From: an uncultured bacterium
Lineage (GTDB): Bacteria > Planctomycetota > Uabimicrobiia > Uabimicrobiales > JABWCH01
Direction: 5' to 3'
Length of the DNA: 28,985 nt
NCBI GenBank assembly: GCA_938003875.1
Contig: CALKWO010000251.1
Span: forward strand, 1-28,985
Under the pieces are notes generated by a model. That model did no database searches, was not told where the DNA came from, and was given only the letters and a program-made list of their open reading frames with translations. Positions 1 to 8,120 of this stretch are shown here, in pieces. Position numbers and translations under genes: made by a program. The stretch's first letter is position 1. The number at the start of each line of letters is the position of its first letter.

Positions 1-135
1 TTTTCTTTCAGAATCCTTAATTATCAAAGAGCAAAGAAGTCTGCGTAAGTCCTATCAATATATACAACACAAGTTGTCATAAAAAAAATTTCTTTAATTC
101 TAACATTTTCTATTGTAATGGAAATAGGAAAAAGT

Positions 136-163
136 TTGCTTTTTCAAAAATTCTTTCTATATT
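136..163 (+). promoter_or_regulatory. Possible promoter for the thioesterase-FemAB pair
   Basis: TTGCTT (136-141) and TATATT (158-163) are separated by 16 bp, a plausible but weak sigma70-type pair about 60 bp upstream of the first gene. The rest of 1-222 is AT-rich with no convincing gene, RNA or repeat. An AAGGA ribosome-binding site lies just before the ATG at 223. Confidence 0.3.
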
Positions 164-222
164 CTATCTAATATTTTCGTTATAAATTTCTATTCAAACA
201 TTATAAATTTTAAGGATTTTTT

Positions 223-690
223 ATGAGTACGAAAGCATTCCAGGATTATTACCCTGATGATGTCAGCTATTGTTATGGTTGTGGACGGCTAAATGATCAT
301 GGACACCAGATCAAGACCTATTGGGAGGGAGAAGAAACTGTGTCCAGATTTGACCCAAAAGAATACCACATCGCCATTCCAGGATATGTTTATGGTGGGC
401 TGATCGCCTCTTTGATAGACTGTCATGGAACAGGAACCGCATCGGCAGCAGCCTATAAAGCAGAAAACAGAGAGATGGACAGCTTACCTGCATTCCGATT
501 TGTTACAGCATCCCTTCATGTGGATTATGTAGCTCCAACACCCCTGGGGGTGACTTTGGAAATTCGGGGTAAAGTCAAAGAGGTTAAAGGGCGCAAAGTC
601 GTTGTTTCTGTACAGGTACTTGCCAACCAAAAGGTTTGTGCACGTGGCGAAGTCATAGCAGTACAAATGCCTGAAAGCATGAAAAAATAA
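223..690 (+). CDS. PaaI-like hotdog-fold thioesterase
   Basis: The 155-residue length fits single-domain hotdog acyl-CoA thioesterases. Near the N-terminus is a CYGCGRLNDHG segment, resembling the CxGC-N-x-x-G signature of many PaaI/THEM4-like members. Residues about 53-72 form the central helix motif GYVYGGLIASLIDCHG, where the usual HGG is YGG and the following Asp is kept. The C-terminal half (VDYVAPTPLG, then alternating hydrophobic strands) fits the hotdog sheet. The family hydrolyses acyl-CoA or related thioesters in the cytoplasm; the substrate cannot be told from sequence. AAGGA precedes the ATG at good spacing. The stop overlaps the next start (TAATG), so it is probably co-translated with the FemAB-like gene, hinting at a shared acyl or envelope pathway. 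Confidence 0.85.
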   Translation: MSTKAFQDYYPDDVSYCYGCGRLNDHGHQIKTYWEGEETVSRFDPKEYHIAIPGYVYGGLIASLIDCHGTGTASAAAYKAENREMDSLPAFRFVTASLHVDYVAPTPLGVTLEIRGKVKEVKGRKVVVSVQVLANQKVCARGEVIAVQMPESMKK

Positions 691-1730
691 TGAAAATAGT
701 ACTATACCAGGAACATGACCCGACAGTTCATGATCGATGGAATCAGTATGTTCTCCAGAAAGAAGGCTCCTGTTGCTATCATCTCCTGGATTGGAAAAAG
801 ATTATACAAACAGCCTTTGGCCTGAGGACATACTATTTCTATGCTGAAAAGGAACAAGGAGATATATGCGGTATATTGCCTCTGGTTCTCTCGAAAAGCA
901 GATTGTTTGGGACGTTTCTGACTTCTGTCCCTTTTTTCAACTATGGTGGCATACTCAGCGATTCTCTGGAGATTGCCAGGCTGCTTCTTTCCAGGGCAGT
1001 AGAAACGGCAGAAGAAATCCATGCTTCGCATATTGAGCTAAGACATATTGCATCCTATTTTCCAGAGCTACCGACAAAGACCCATAAAGTTCGCATGGTC
1101 ATGCCCTTGAAAAACAATAGCCAGGAAATATGGGATGGTTTTAAATCGAAATTGCGTAGCCAGATAAAAAAGCCTATGAACGAAAAGCTACACGTGAAAT
1201 TTGGCAAACAAGAGCTTGTAGATGATTTTTACAGGGTATTTTCTACGAATATGCGCGATCTGGGAACGCCTGTATGGACAAAAAAAATTTTCATGGATAC
1301 CCTACAGAATATGCCTTCCTGCTGCGACATTTGCTGTGTATACCTTAACGACCAAGCGGTTGGCGCAGGTTTTCTCCTGGGATTTAAAGACACATTAGAG
1401 ATATGGACAGCCTCCACCATTAGAAAATACAATCATCTTAGCCCTAATATGCTTTTATACTGGAGTGTCATAGAGTTTGCTTGCCAGAAAGGATACAAAT
1501 TTTTTGACTTTGGAAGGTCCTCTCCTGACAGTGGGACATACAACTTTAAAAAGCAATGGGGTGCCTATCCCGAAGTTTTACACTGGCAATACTGGCTATC
1601 TCATGGAGATGAAATGCCCTGCGTGAATCCCCAAAATCCTAAATACAGGTTGATGATTTCTGCATGGAAAAAATTGCCTCTGGCGATTGCAAACAGTATA
1701 GGGCCTATCATTTCCAGGAATATACCTTGA
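690..1730 (+). CDS. FemAB-like acyltransferase (GNAT fold, XrtA/PEP-CTERM-associated type)
   Basis: This 346-residue protein matches the FemAB-like family found in exopolysaccharide/PEP-CTERM loci. Recognisable segments are KLRSQIKKPMNE, the LGTPVWTKKIFMDTL stretch (family consensus LGTPvyp...), VGAGFLLGF, the WTASTIRKYNHLSPNMLLYW helix, and FDFGRSSPDSGTYNFKKQWG near residue 275-293. These are the usual acyl-donor and acceptor-site segments of FemAB/GNAT-fold enzymes, which transfer aminoacyl or acyl groups to peptidoglycan or envelope substrates. The actual substrate is unknown. The start overlaps the thioesterase stop by one base and has only a weak GAAAG upstream, consistent with translational coupling. 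A family A repeat follows 52 bp after the stop and separates this gene from a convergent neighbour. Confidence 0.8.
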   Translation: MKIVLYQEHDPTVHDRWNQYVLQKEGSCCYHLLDWKKIIQTAFGLRTYYFYAEKEQGDICGILPLVLSKSRLFGTFLTSVPFFNYGGILSDSLEIARLLLSRAVETAEEIHASHIELRHIASYFPELPTKTHKVRMVMPLKNNSQEIWDGFKSKLRSQIKKPMNEKLHVKFGKQELVDDFYRVFSTNMRDLGTPVWTKKIFMDTLQNMPSCCDICCVYLNDQAVGAGFLLGFKDTLEIWTASTIRKYNHLSPNMLLYWSVIEFACQKGYKFFDFGRSSPDSGTYNFKKQWGAYPEVLHWQYWLSHGDEMPCVNPQNPKYRLMISAWKKLPLAIANSIGPIISRNIP

Positions 1731-1782
1731 GTAGGTCGGGCGACAAAAATTTTTTTTGCATTACATGTAGTCTCTATTGTCA

Positions 1783-1856
1783 AAAGACGCAGGGATTGCG
1801 CTGGTGTCAGACTTTTAAGCAGAGATGACTTTTTCGGCGCAACACTGAGGCTACAA
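1783..1856 (+). repeat. Family A dispersed repeat, copy 1
   Basis: A 74-bp element from AAAGACGCAGGGATTGCGCT to GGCTACAA. The left part (GACGCAGGGATTGCGC) and the right part (GGCGCAACACTGAGGCTAC) are imperfect inverted repeats, with a small GCTTTTAAGC-like inner motif between them (here ACTTTTAAGC). This is the most diverged copy: the right arm reads AACACTGAGG where copies 2-4 read AACCCTGCGG. It lies between convergent genes, so it could act as a two-way terminator or RNA-stabilising hairpin. Related copies are at 10144, 18579 and 28639. Confidence 0.8.
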
Positions 1857-1914
1857 ACCATTGCAATTTAAGTGATTATTGCTTAAAAGTTATGAAACTT
1901 AACACACTACCTGG

Positions 1915-4900
1915 CTACTCGCTGGCAATTCTTTTAAAGTACTCGCTGATGATTTTTTCATAGGCTTTTGGAAATCCTTCTTTATAGCCTTCCATGATTT
2001 CCTGGCGATGGCGCATGGGGAGCTTGTTTTGCTCTCTTCGTATTGTAGCTTCACTCTTGACAGACTTTTTAGACAGGGACAAAGCATCCAGGGCTCTGCT
2101 AAAGGCTTGTCTGAGCGGAAGCCCATCTTTTTTTTCTATGGCCTGCTCTACTTTTTTCATTTCAGCGATGGCTATTTCTAAATCCCCTGAAGGCATTCTG
2201 CTTTTTTTGAGGGAGGCAGAGACTTTTTCTGCTTTCTGGCGCATTTTTACCTGATTTTCTGCCAGCCTGGCCATTTTTTGGAGCAGAGGCGTTGGAGAAG
2301 GGCCGACCAGTCCTTCCTCAGAGAATCCAGACAACTTGCCACCTCCTGTTGCGCCCCCTATGCTGTCTTTCGAGGTATCTTCTATGCTTCCCTGTTCAAA
2401 AGGGCCTGGACTGAGACGAGTGGGTGTCTCTCTGCCTCCTTTTCCCTGTGCTGTTTTCTCTACCATCTGTCCATGGCTTTTGCCCGTTCGGCCTTCTCCC
2501 GAACGCCCCCCAATTTCGTTCTTGTTGGGCAAAAGATTTCCTGTCACGCCTTTGGCACTCATGTTGGAAATAGGCCCGTCCATAACAGCCCATCCCGCTC
2601 CTTTGTCCAGAGAATCCATCCATGAACTGCTGACATCTTCTACATCCTCGCCCATTTCTTCTTCTTTGTCCAGAAGCTCTCCGACAATGTCTTCCAATTC
2701 ATCGGGCAATTCTGCGAGGGGAATGTCTTCTTGCTGTTCTGGCTCTTCCATCAGCCATTTTCTGTGGTCGGGCGTGTCTTCCAACCATTTTTCCAGATTA
2801 TGGATCAGCGTTTCTGCCTTTTCCAGGCCAGACTGCTCATGGGGAACTGCCAGCTCTATCTTCTTTTCATACAAAGATTTAGCTGCCTGCTGGATTTCCT
2901 GATAGACTTCGTTGAATTCCTGGGCAAGAGAAGCATCGCTAAAATCTTGGAGAGGCAGCTTGCTGAAGTCTGTGAGCTTTTCTTCTAAAAATTTCGACCA
3001 TTTTTCCTGCTCTCGTGCCAGTTCCCCCAAGATTTTCTCTTCTTCACTCGTCAGGTCTTCGGGGGTCTTGTCCAGAAGCGTCTTGCTTCTTTCTAAAATT
3101 GTACGCTCTGCTCTTGTGAATTCTTTTAGATCATCCTGAAGTGTCTTGAATGTTTCTTGCAAAGTCACTTCTGGAGTATGGGATGCAGAAAGCGGTTTTT
3201 CTTCACTTTGTTTTTGCTTTTCCCTTATTTTTCCTAAGAGAGCGATCAGTTCTTGCAGAATGTATTCCTGTCTTTTTTGTATTTTTTCTAAAAACGCTTT
3301 TAATTCCGAAGATTTAGCGTTTTTTAATTTTAGAATATCCTCTATTACCCAGTTCATTTCTCCGTCTACTATTCTGGAGATGGCTCTGGCATATTCTTTT
3401 CCCTGCTCATATTTTTCAAATTCGGCAATAGCCCATACAGCGCGATTTTTAGTATATTTTTGCTGCTTATCCATTTCTTTTTGATGAAGATCGCGATTGT
3501 TTTCTTTCAAGGCTTCCAGAAGGTATGCCTGAAAATTTTCTGTAAGGCCAAGAGCTTTTTTCTGCTCCTGGATGGTATCTTGCAGAAGTTGAAATGCCTT
3601 TGCCATTTCATCCCCTGAGAGCAAAGATTCCTCTTCCCAGGATTTGATCTTGAGAAGCAACGGCTTGCTTTTCCCCGTCCTGTCTCCAGGACAGAAGTCT
3701 TTTCCCTGGCCTTCCAGAAGATACGTCTTGCCTCCCTGAAATAAAGAAGGCGATATTTGTATAGAAAGAGCTTCCTTGATCGGGCCTTTGCTCCCTGGAG
3801 GGCCAAGATAGACCCACTCTTTCAGGCTTTCTTGTGTAGTGGATTCCTCTACAAGTTTTTTATGGAGAGAAAGTGATTTTATGCCATAGTCGTCGCTTGC
3901 TTCCAAAATGACATGGATTGTGCTTCCCAGAGAAACAATTCGGTGGAAATCGTTGGTGGCAAATTCTACCTGAGGCACCTGATCGCTCTTGAGCAGAATT
4001 TCATTTTGAGCAAGAGAAATTTCCTTTCCATTCAGGAGTTTTGCCATGATACGATAAGTGCCTTTCTGATCAAGCAGAACAGAAGTTGTCCATTCAGAGC
4101 CAGTCCATTCCATAGAAATTTTTTTTTCTTCTGTTTCCCAGAAAAGGCTTAGCACAGGGCAATCTGTCTGGATTTTCACACACACAGAAGCTCCAGAAAG
4201 TACAGAAATGCTAGAAGGCGGGCCAGGGTAATCGTATTTTTGAAAACCTGTATATTCTGGTTCTATGACATAAAAAGAAGAAAAATGTATTTTGGGAAAA
4301 GGAATGATATTGACCTTAAAGCTAGGTGTATAGGTGTCTTCCAGAAAAATGCGCCAGCAAAAAGAGGCCTTTATCTCAGGAAAAACGATATGATATTTTT
4401 CCTGGTTCTTTTTCATTTCGATTCTTTGTGCGAAAGAAGGAACAGTCTCCAGATAGTCTTTCCCTTCCTGATATACAAACCAGGGGATTTCCTTGAAGGG
4501 CGATGGTTTCACCCCACATTCGATTTCCAGGCTGTCCCCCTCAAGCAAGACGATATTTCTGGCAGGATTTACCACTAAAGAAAATCGTCCTATTGGTGGG
4601 ATGTCTTCCTGGGGATGTACATAACGCCAGAAAGCATTCGTCAGATATTCTGGGAAGGCTATACTATATAAAACAAAGAAAAACACGATTCCTGCAAGGT
4701 ATAATCCTGATTTGCGCAGCTTTGCCTTTTCCATCAACAAAGAAAGATCCATGTCTTTCGCCAAATCCCCTGCTTTTTTTATCGTGTCCTTTGCAAAGAG
4801 CTTTTCTTCTTCCAGCAGATCCTGGCTTTGGAAAGAACAGGCATTGATGAAAAGGTTGTCAGGAATGTTGTACTTTTCTTCCAGGAGAACAGCGACTCTT

Positions 4901-5142
4901 TCCCTGCTATACCTTTGTACTAAAGGCCAGAATAGCCTGCTGCCAAATTCCTTCAAAATCGCCAGCCCTGTTAGCAAGACTAAAAAAATACGGACTCCTG
5001 CTGGCAATCGCAAAAAATTATCGCATACAAAAAGCATGAAAAGGCTCATGAAAACCAGAAATAGCAAAAAAAATAAACCTTTTAGCAAGATTGCTTTTTT
5101 GATATATTTTTTTGCCTGAACAAACAAAGAGTGGATTTCCAT
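1915..5142 (-). CDS. Large DUF4175-like membrane protein with Ig-like and coiled-coil regions
   Basis: A 1075-residue protein. The N-terminus has three hydrophobic segments (about residues 17-40, 48-66 and 146-168). Next comes an extracytoplasmic beta-rich region with the signatures NPARNIVLLEGDSLEIECG, IEPEYTGF and DDYGIKSLSLH, typical of the large planctomycete DUF4175-like proteins. Residues about 510-760 are Lys/Glu/Gln-rich and predicted coiled coil. After an acidic stretch (DELEDIVGELLDKEEEMGEDVEDV) comes a Gly/Ser/Thr-rich linker, then a charged helical C-terminus. In other genomes relatives often sit near MoxR-BatA-type operons; no such genes are visible here. The function is unknown, and an envelope scaffold is only a guess. 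The ATG at 5142 has a weak AAAGGCAG upstream. The gene lies 106 bp downstream of the PhaR-like gene on the same strand. Confidence 0.75.
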   Translation of the reverse strand: MEIHSLFVQAKKYIKKAILLKGLFFLLFLVFMSLFMLFVCDNFLRLPAGVRIFLVLLTGLAILKEFGSRLFWPLVQRYSRERVAVLLEEKYNIPDNLFINACSFQSQDLLEEEKLFAKDTIKKAGDLAKDMDLSLLMEKAKLRKSGLYLAGIVFFFVLYSIAFPEYLTNAFWRYVHPQEDIPPIGRFSLVVNPARNIVLLEGDSLEIECGVKPSPFKEIPWFVYQEGKDYLETVPSFAQRIEMKKNQEKYHIVFPEIKASFCWRIFLEDTYTPSFKVNIIPFPKIHFSSFYVIEPEYTGFQKYDYPGPPSSISVLSGASVCVKIQTDCPVLSLFWETEEKKISMEWTGSEWTTSVLLDQKGTYRIMAKLLNGKEISLAQNEILLKSDQVPQVEFATNDFHRIVSLGSTIHVILEASDDYGIKSLSLHKKLVEESTTQESLKEWVYLGPPGSKGPIKEALSIQISPSLFQGGKTYLLEGQGKDFCPGDRTGKSKPLLLKIKSWEEESLLSGDEMAKAFQLLQDTIQEQKKALGLTENFQAYLLEALKENNRDLHQKEMDKQQKYTKNRAVWAIAEFEKYEQGKEYARAISRIVDGEMNWVIEDILKLKNAKSSELKAFLEKIQKRQEYILQELIALLGKIREKQKQSEEKPLSASHTPEVTLQETFKTLQDDLKEFTRAERTILERSKTLLDKTPEDLTSEEEKILGELAREQEKWSKFLEEKLTDFSKLPLQDFSDASLAQEFNEVYQEIQQAAKSLYEKKIELAVPHEQSGLEKAETLIHNLEKWLEDTPDHRKWLMEEPEQQEDIPLAELPDELEDIVGELLDKEEEMGEDVEDVSSSWMDSLDKGAGWAVMDGPISNMSAKGVTGNLLPNKNEIGGRSGEGRTGKSHGQMVEKTAQGKGGRETPTRLSPGPFEQGSIEDTSKDSIGGATGGGKLSGFSEEGLVGPSPTPLLQKMARLAENQVKMRQKAEKVSASLKKSRMPSGDLEIAIAEMKKVEQAIEKKDGLPLRQAFSRALDALSLSKKSVKSEATIRREQNKLPMRHRQEIMEGYKEGFPKAYEKIISEYFKRIASE

Positions 5143-5248
5143 ATTTATATCTGCCTTTGTTCTGTTGGATCATTGTAGATGAAATCATTGCCTGGTTCTC
5201 TCCACTGAAGCACCCTTCCTTCCAGTATATATTTCTCTCGCCTTTTTC

Positions 5249-5659
5249 TCAGCTTGTTGTTTTTTTCTCCCTTTTCTTCTTCGTCTCTGCTTTAAAGAAG
5301 GGGAAGAAATCAGCCAGGAGGCCTGGAGTGCCTGTTTGTTTCCATAAATCCATTTGTTTGTTTATATTGATGTAGTATTCCAGACCTGTTCTCATATAAA
5401 AAGGAAGGAATTCCTGAAACTCCTGGCTTTGCAATCGAATCATCTGGTGCAAAAGAGATGATGAAAAAAGGCCTTGAAAGTCATTGACAATGATTTGTAG
5501 GAGAGTTTCCTCTGTAATGTCTTTTTTGCTGTCATTATCTATAATGTTTACATCTTTGCCTTGCTGTATTATTTTGGCGATGTCCTCCAGGGTAATGTAT
5601 CTTTTCTCTTCTGTGTGGTAAAGCCTTCTGTTGCTATATTTTTTAATTAAAATGCTCAA
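5249..5659 (-). CDS. phaR: PhaR-like polyhydroxyalkanoate synthesis regulator
   Basis: A 136-residue protein. Residues 5-60 (KKYSNRRLYHTEEKRYITL, then EDIAKIIQQGKDVNIIDN and DITEETLLQII) match the PHB accumulation regulator DNA-binding domain (PHB_acc_N). The following segment, FSSSLLHQMIRLQSQEFQEF, fits the PHB_acc domain that binds polymer or granules. In known systems PhaR represses phasin genes until PHB granules titrate it. The protein is shorter than typical PhaR (about 180-200 residues) and has a basic C-terminal tail. The start is TTG, chosen because GGAAG lies 6-7 bases upstream and the PHB domain begins immediately. A good minus-strand promoter sits at 5723-5751. No PHA synthase or phasin gene is visible in the window. 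Confidence 0.85.
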   Translation of the reverse strand: MSILIKKYSNRRLYHTEEKRYITLEDIAKIIQQGKDVNIIDNDSKKDITEETLLQIIVNDFQGLFSSSLLHQMIRLQSQEFQEFLPFYMRTGLEYYININKQMDLWKQTGTPGLLADFFPFFKAETKKKREKKTTS

Positions 5660-5722
5660 AAAATCTTCCTTTCTTTTATGGGCTACCTCTTGAAATCGTC
5701 TTACATCTTGTAATGGATTTCG

Positions 5723-5751
5723 ATTATAAAAGAAGAAAAGTGTAAATGCAA
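5723..5751 (-). promoter_or_regulatory. Sigma70-type promoter for phaR
   Basis: Read on the minus strand: TTGCAT (-35, 5746-5751), 17 bp, then TATAAT (-10, 5723-5728). Transcription would start near 5716, giving a leader of about 57 nt before the TTG start codon. The region 5660-5953 between the divergent phaR and efflux-adaptor genes holds this promoter and the plus-strand one at 5868-5896; no gene is apparent in it. Confidence 0.6.
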
Positions 5752-5867
5752 GGTTATTTTAAGCTTAATCAGATCAGGAAAGAGCGCATCTCTAACAAAT
5801 TCTGTTCTCTCAAAATAAAAAATTTTACCACTGTTGCTATATAGAACAAGAAGAAGCAAAAATTTTA

Positions 5868-5896
5868 TTGAGACTTCAGCGTTTTTTTGCTATCAT
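5868..5896 (+). promoter_or_regulatory. Sigma70-type promoter for the efflux adaptor gene
   Basis: TTGAGA (5868-5873), 17 bp, then TATCAT (5891-5896). It lies inside the 5' extension of the longest possible reading frame (ATG-less start at 5834) and about 58 bp upstream of the ATG at 5954. This supports 5954 as the true start of the adaptor gene. Confidence 0.5.
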
Positions 5897-5953
5897 TCCC
5901 CAAATCATTCGTTAGAATTATCCGATGTTTGTCAATCGCTTAGAAAGTCTATC

Positions 5954-7237
5954 ATGCTAAAATTGCTATATTGTTTGATCGTTTTGCTATTATTGTGTTC
6001 TTGCGAACCCTCTACTTCCTCTTCAGAGTCGCTCTCCTCTCCTAAACAGGAAGAAGGCGCATCTCAGCCAGGGCCACAAGGGCCTCCTCCTGTCCAGGTA
6101 GAAAGCAGAAAAATAGAATCCAGGCCTTTTTTGGTGAAAGTTTCTGCTATTGGTGTTACCAATCCATATAGAGAGGCAAAAGTTGCTGCTGCTATAGAGG
6201 GGCTTGTCACCCAGGTATTTTTTGAAGAAGGCAAAGAAGTCAAGGAAAACGAGACTCTGGTTATGATAGAACCAGAAATTTGGGAAGCAAGAACCAAGGC
6301 AAAAGAAGCGGAAATGAAAAAGCAGGAAGCGGAACTAGAAAGATTGAAATCAGGCTATCTTGTAGAAGAAATAGGCTTAAAAAAGGCAAGTCTGGAAGAA
6401 ATCGAAGCAGAACTCAGGCCTCTGGCCTTGGAGTTCAAAAGGAAAAGCGATCTCTATCATAAAAAGAACATTTCCGAAAGTGAATGGGAACAAGCCAAAT
6501 TCGCCTTTGAAGCATCTAAAGCAAGACTAGAAAAGGCTAAAGCGGATTTCTATCTTTACCAAAAAGGCTATCGCCATGAGTTGATTGCATCGGCAAAAGC
6601 AGAATGGCAGAGGAGCCAGGCAGAATGGAATGAAGCTCTGGTTTATCAAAGCAAAACCAAAATACTTTCTCCTTTTTCTGGACAAATTGTAGAAAAAAAG
6701 ATCGAAAAGGGGGAATGGGTAACTCCTGGGACAATCATCGCGAATGTCATGGATTTAAGCAAAATTAAAGTAACTCTTTATGTAGCTGAAAGATATATTC
6801 ATCTTGTTAAACCAGGCATGAGTGCTATCATCAGCATAGATGCCCTTCCTGGTGAAGAATTCACAGGGAAGGTCATAGAGATTGTCCCCAATGCTGGCAG
6901 AGATCGAAATTTTCCTGTAAGATTGTTGGTAGAAAACGTGCAGGGGAAAATCAAATCAGGGATGTTCTGCAGAGCCAGTGCTGTTTTAAAAGAAGTAGAG
7001 AAAGCCCTGATGGTACATTGCGATGCTATACTGCGTCAAAGACAGGAAAACACCATCATTAAAATTCTTCCTGACAATAGCATAGAATATGTCTCTGTAA
7101 TTATAGGAGACAGAGAAGGAGATTGGATAGAAATTTTAGATAGCAAGGGAAAACTCAGTGCAGGAGATCGCATTGTAGTGACGAACAATCCTAGCGTTTA
7201 TCCTGGTGCCAGAGTGATTGTTGCCAGAGAGTATTAA
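5954..7237 (+). CDS. RND efflux periplasmic adaptor lipoprotein (HlyD/MFP family)
   Basis: From the ATG at 5954 the product is 427 residues. It opens with a lipoprotein signal peptide (MLKLLYCLIVLLLLCSC; lipobox LCSC with Cys17) and a Ser/Pro-rich linker. The first half of the biotinyl-lipoyl fold is visible (VAAAIEGLVTQVFFEEGKEVKENETLVMI). A long Lys/Glu-rich alpha-hairpin follows, then the second lipoyl half (SPFSGQIVEKKIEKGEWVTPG), the beta-barrel (VTLYVAERYIHLVKPGMSA) and the membrane-proximal domain. Such adaptors bridge an inner-membrane RND pump to an outer-membrane channel. The frame stays open to 5834, but that extension lacks a signal sequence and contains the promoter. No pump or TolC-like gene follows; smpB is next, 23 bp downstream, so the partner must be elsewhere. 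Confidence 0.85.
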   Translation: MLKLLYCLIVLLLLCSCEPSTSSSESLSSPKQEEGASQPGPQGPPPVQVESRKIESRPFLVKVSAIGVTNPYREAKVAAAIEGLVTQVFFEEGKEVKENETLVMIEPEIWEARTKAKEAEMKKQEAELERLKSGYLVEEIGLKKASLEEIEAELRPLALEFKRKSDLYHKKNISESEWEQAKFAFEASKARLEKAKADFYLYQKGYRHELIASAKAEWQRSQAEWNEALVYQSKTKILSPFSGQIVEKKIEKGEWVTPGTIIANVMDLSKIKVTLYVAERYIHLVKPGMSAIISIDALPGEEFTGKVIEIVPNAGRDRNFPVRLLVENVQGKIKSGMFCRASAVLKEVEKALMVHCDAILRQRQENTIIKILPDNSIEYVSVIIGDREGDWIEILDSKGKLSAGDRIVVTNNPSVYPGARVIVAREY

Positions 7238-7260
7238 AAATTATTTTGTGAGTTCAAATT

Positions 7261-7716
7261 ATGAAAAAATCTCCAGGTGAGTCAAAAGTCATTGCCAAAA
7301 ATAAAAAAGCATATCATTTGTATTTTATACAAGAGCAATACGAAACGGGGATCGAATTGGAAGGAACAGAGGTGAAATCTCTCAGAGAAGGGAAGGTCAG
7401 CCTCTCGGATTCGTATTGTAAAGTCAATAAAAATGATGAGCTATTGTTACTAAATTTAAATATAGCTCCTTACAATAGTGGTGGCTATACAAACCATAAT
7501 CCTATACGCAAACGAAAGCTCTTGATGCATAAACGTGAAATCATCAAATTGCGTAACAAATTGCAGCAGCGTGGTTATACTCTGGTGCCTCTTTCTCTTT
7601 ATTTCAAAAGGGGATGGGCTAAAGTCGAGCTAGGGCTGGCAAAAGGAAAAAAGAAATTCGATAAAAGAGAAGACCTCAAGAAAAAAGATGCCAACAGAGA
7701 ATCAAAAAGATATTGA
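7261..7716 (+). CDS. smpB: SsrA-binding protein SmpB
   Basis: A 151-residue protein of standard SmpB length. It shows the family hallmarks: an N-terminal basic segment with KNKKAYHLYFI, the LEGTEVKSLREGKVSLSDSY motif, the HNPIRKRKLLMHKREI block, LVPLSLYFKRGWAKVELGLAKGKK, and a basic C-terminal tail (FDKREDLKKKDANRESKRY) that occupies the mRNA channel during trans-translation. SmpB binds the tRNA-like domain of tmRNA and delivers it to stalled ribosomes. The tmRNA gene begins 50 bp downstream, and its promoter overlaps the stop codon of this gene. Sequence before the ATG has only a weak ribosome-binding site. Confidence 0.97.
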   Translation: MKKSPGESKVIAKNKKAYHLYFIQEQYETGIELEGTEVKSLREGKVSLSDSYCKVNKNDELLLLNLNIAPYNSGGYTNHNPIRKRKLLMHKREIIKLRNKLQQRGYTLVPLSLYFKRGWAKVELGLAKGKKKFDKREDLKKKDANRESKRY

Positions 7717-7741
7717 CATTTAAAAAAAACTTTATTATAAT
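7713..7741 (+). promoter_or_regulatory. Consensus promoter of ssrA
   Basis: TTGACA (7713-7718), exactly 17 bp, then TATAAT (7736-7741): a perfect sigma70 consensus. The TGA stop codon of smpB (7714-7716) is part of the -35 box. Transcription would start around 7748, leaving a leader of about 19 nt for RNase P to remove from the tmRNA precursor. Confidence 0.9.
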
Positions 7742-7766
7742 CTTTATGCTTTATCGTTTCATTCTT

Positions 7767-8120
7767 GGGGGCGATCTTGGTATCGACTGGGCAATGTTTC
7801 GATAAGGGTGGCGTTCCGAGGGCCAGGATGCCTCGTAAAAACCTGGAATAACTTTAAATTTTAAGTGCGGATGCACCTGTAAGAATGGCTGCCTAATTGT
7901 AGCCACGTCTTTGCTTCTCTCTTGCGTGAGGTAAAAGACGCAGTTAGCAAGATAGCAAAGCATTATGCTCTGGGAATGCTTTAGCGAAATATCTCTAAGC
8001 TTGCGCATCGGAAATTTGTTTGTAGATGTCTGGTGTGTGAAAACAATGTACAAACTATGAACGTAGAGGCTTTTATCAGGCTGTTACAGGACGCGGGTTC
8101 GATTCCCGCCGCCTCCACCA
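7767..8120 (+). ncRNA. ssrA: Transfer-messenger RNA (tmRNA)
   Basis: A 354-nt one-piece tmRNA. The 5' end GGGGGCG (7767-7773) pairs with CGCCTCC (8110-8116) to form the acceptor stem, with one G-U pair, followed by A and an encoded CCA (8118-8120). The 5' sequence GATCTTGGTATCGACTGGGC matches the conserved D-like region (E. coli: GATTCTGGATTCGACGGG). The T arm is GCGGGTTCGATTCCCGC. A pseudoknot 1-like segment, CCAGGATGCCTCGTAAAAACCTGG, precedes the tag reading frame at 7867. The internal sequence to about 8080 would hold the remaining pseudoknots. It rescues stalled ribosomes together with the SmpB encoded just upstream. Confidence 0.96.
7867..7896 (+). other. tmRNA tag-peptide reading frame (ADAPVRMAA)
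   Basis: Nine codons followed by TAA (7894-7896) give ADAPVRMAA, starting at a GCG resume codon about 101 nt into the tmRNA. This is the position expected from other one-piece tmRNAs, just after the pseudoknot 1-like hairpin. TTTTAAGT precedes the resume codon, comparable to the UAGUC upstream of the E. coli resume codon. The small hydrophobic C-terminus (MAA) fits a ClpXP-type degron, although the common YALAA ending is absent. Confidence 0.8.

Noticed and set aside
1601..1861. Minus-strand reading frame with CSRR/APKKSSLLKS-TPAQSLRL-like peptide, also near 10066 and 28598
   Set aside because: The shared peptide is only the translation of the family A repeat; frames differ outside it and no start signals support a gene.
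2278..2902. Plus-strand reading frames opposite the large membrane protein
   Set aside because: Shadows of the 1075-residue minus-strand gene, with no homology-like motifs or ribosome-binding sites.
5834..5953. Extended N-terminus of the efflux adaptor
   Set aside because: It would bury the lipoprotein signal peptide and contains a TTGAGA-N17-TATCAT promoter.
7937..7984. Alternative tmRNA tag frame ending near YALGML or NALAKYL
   Set aside because: It lies about 170-215 nt into the RNA, too far from the pseudoknot 1-like hairpin; the frame at 7867 has the expected position and an AA ending.
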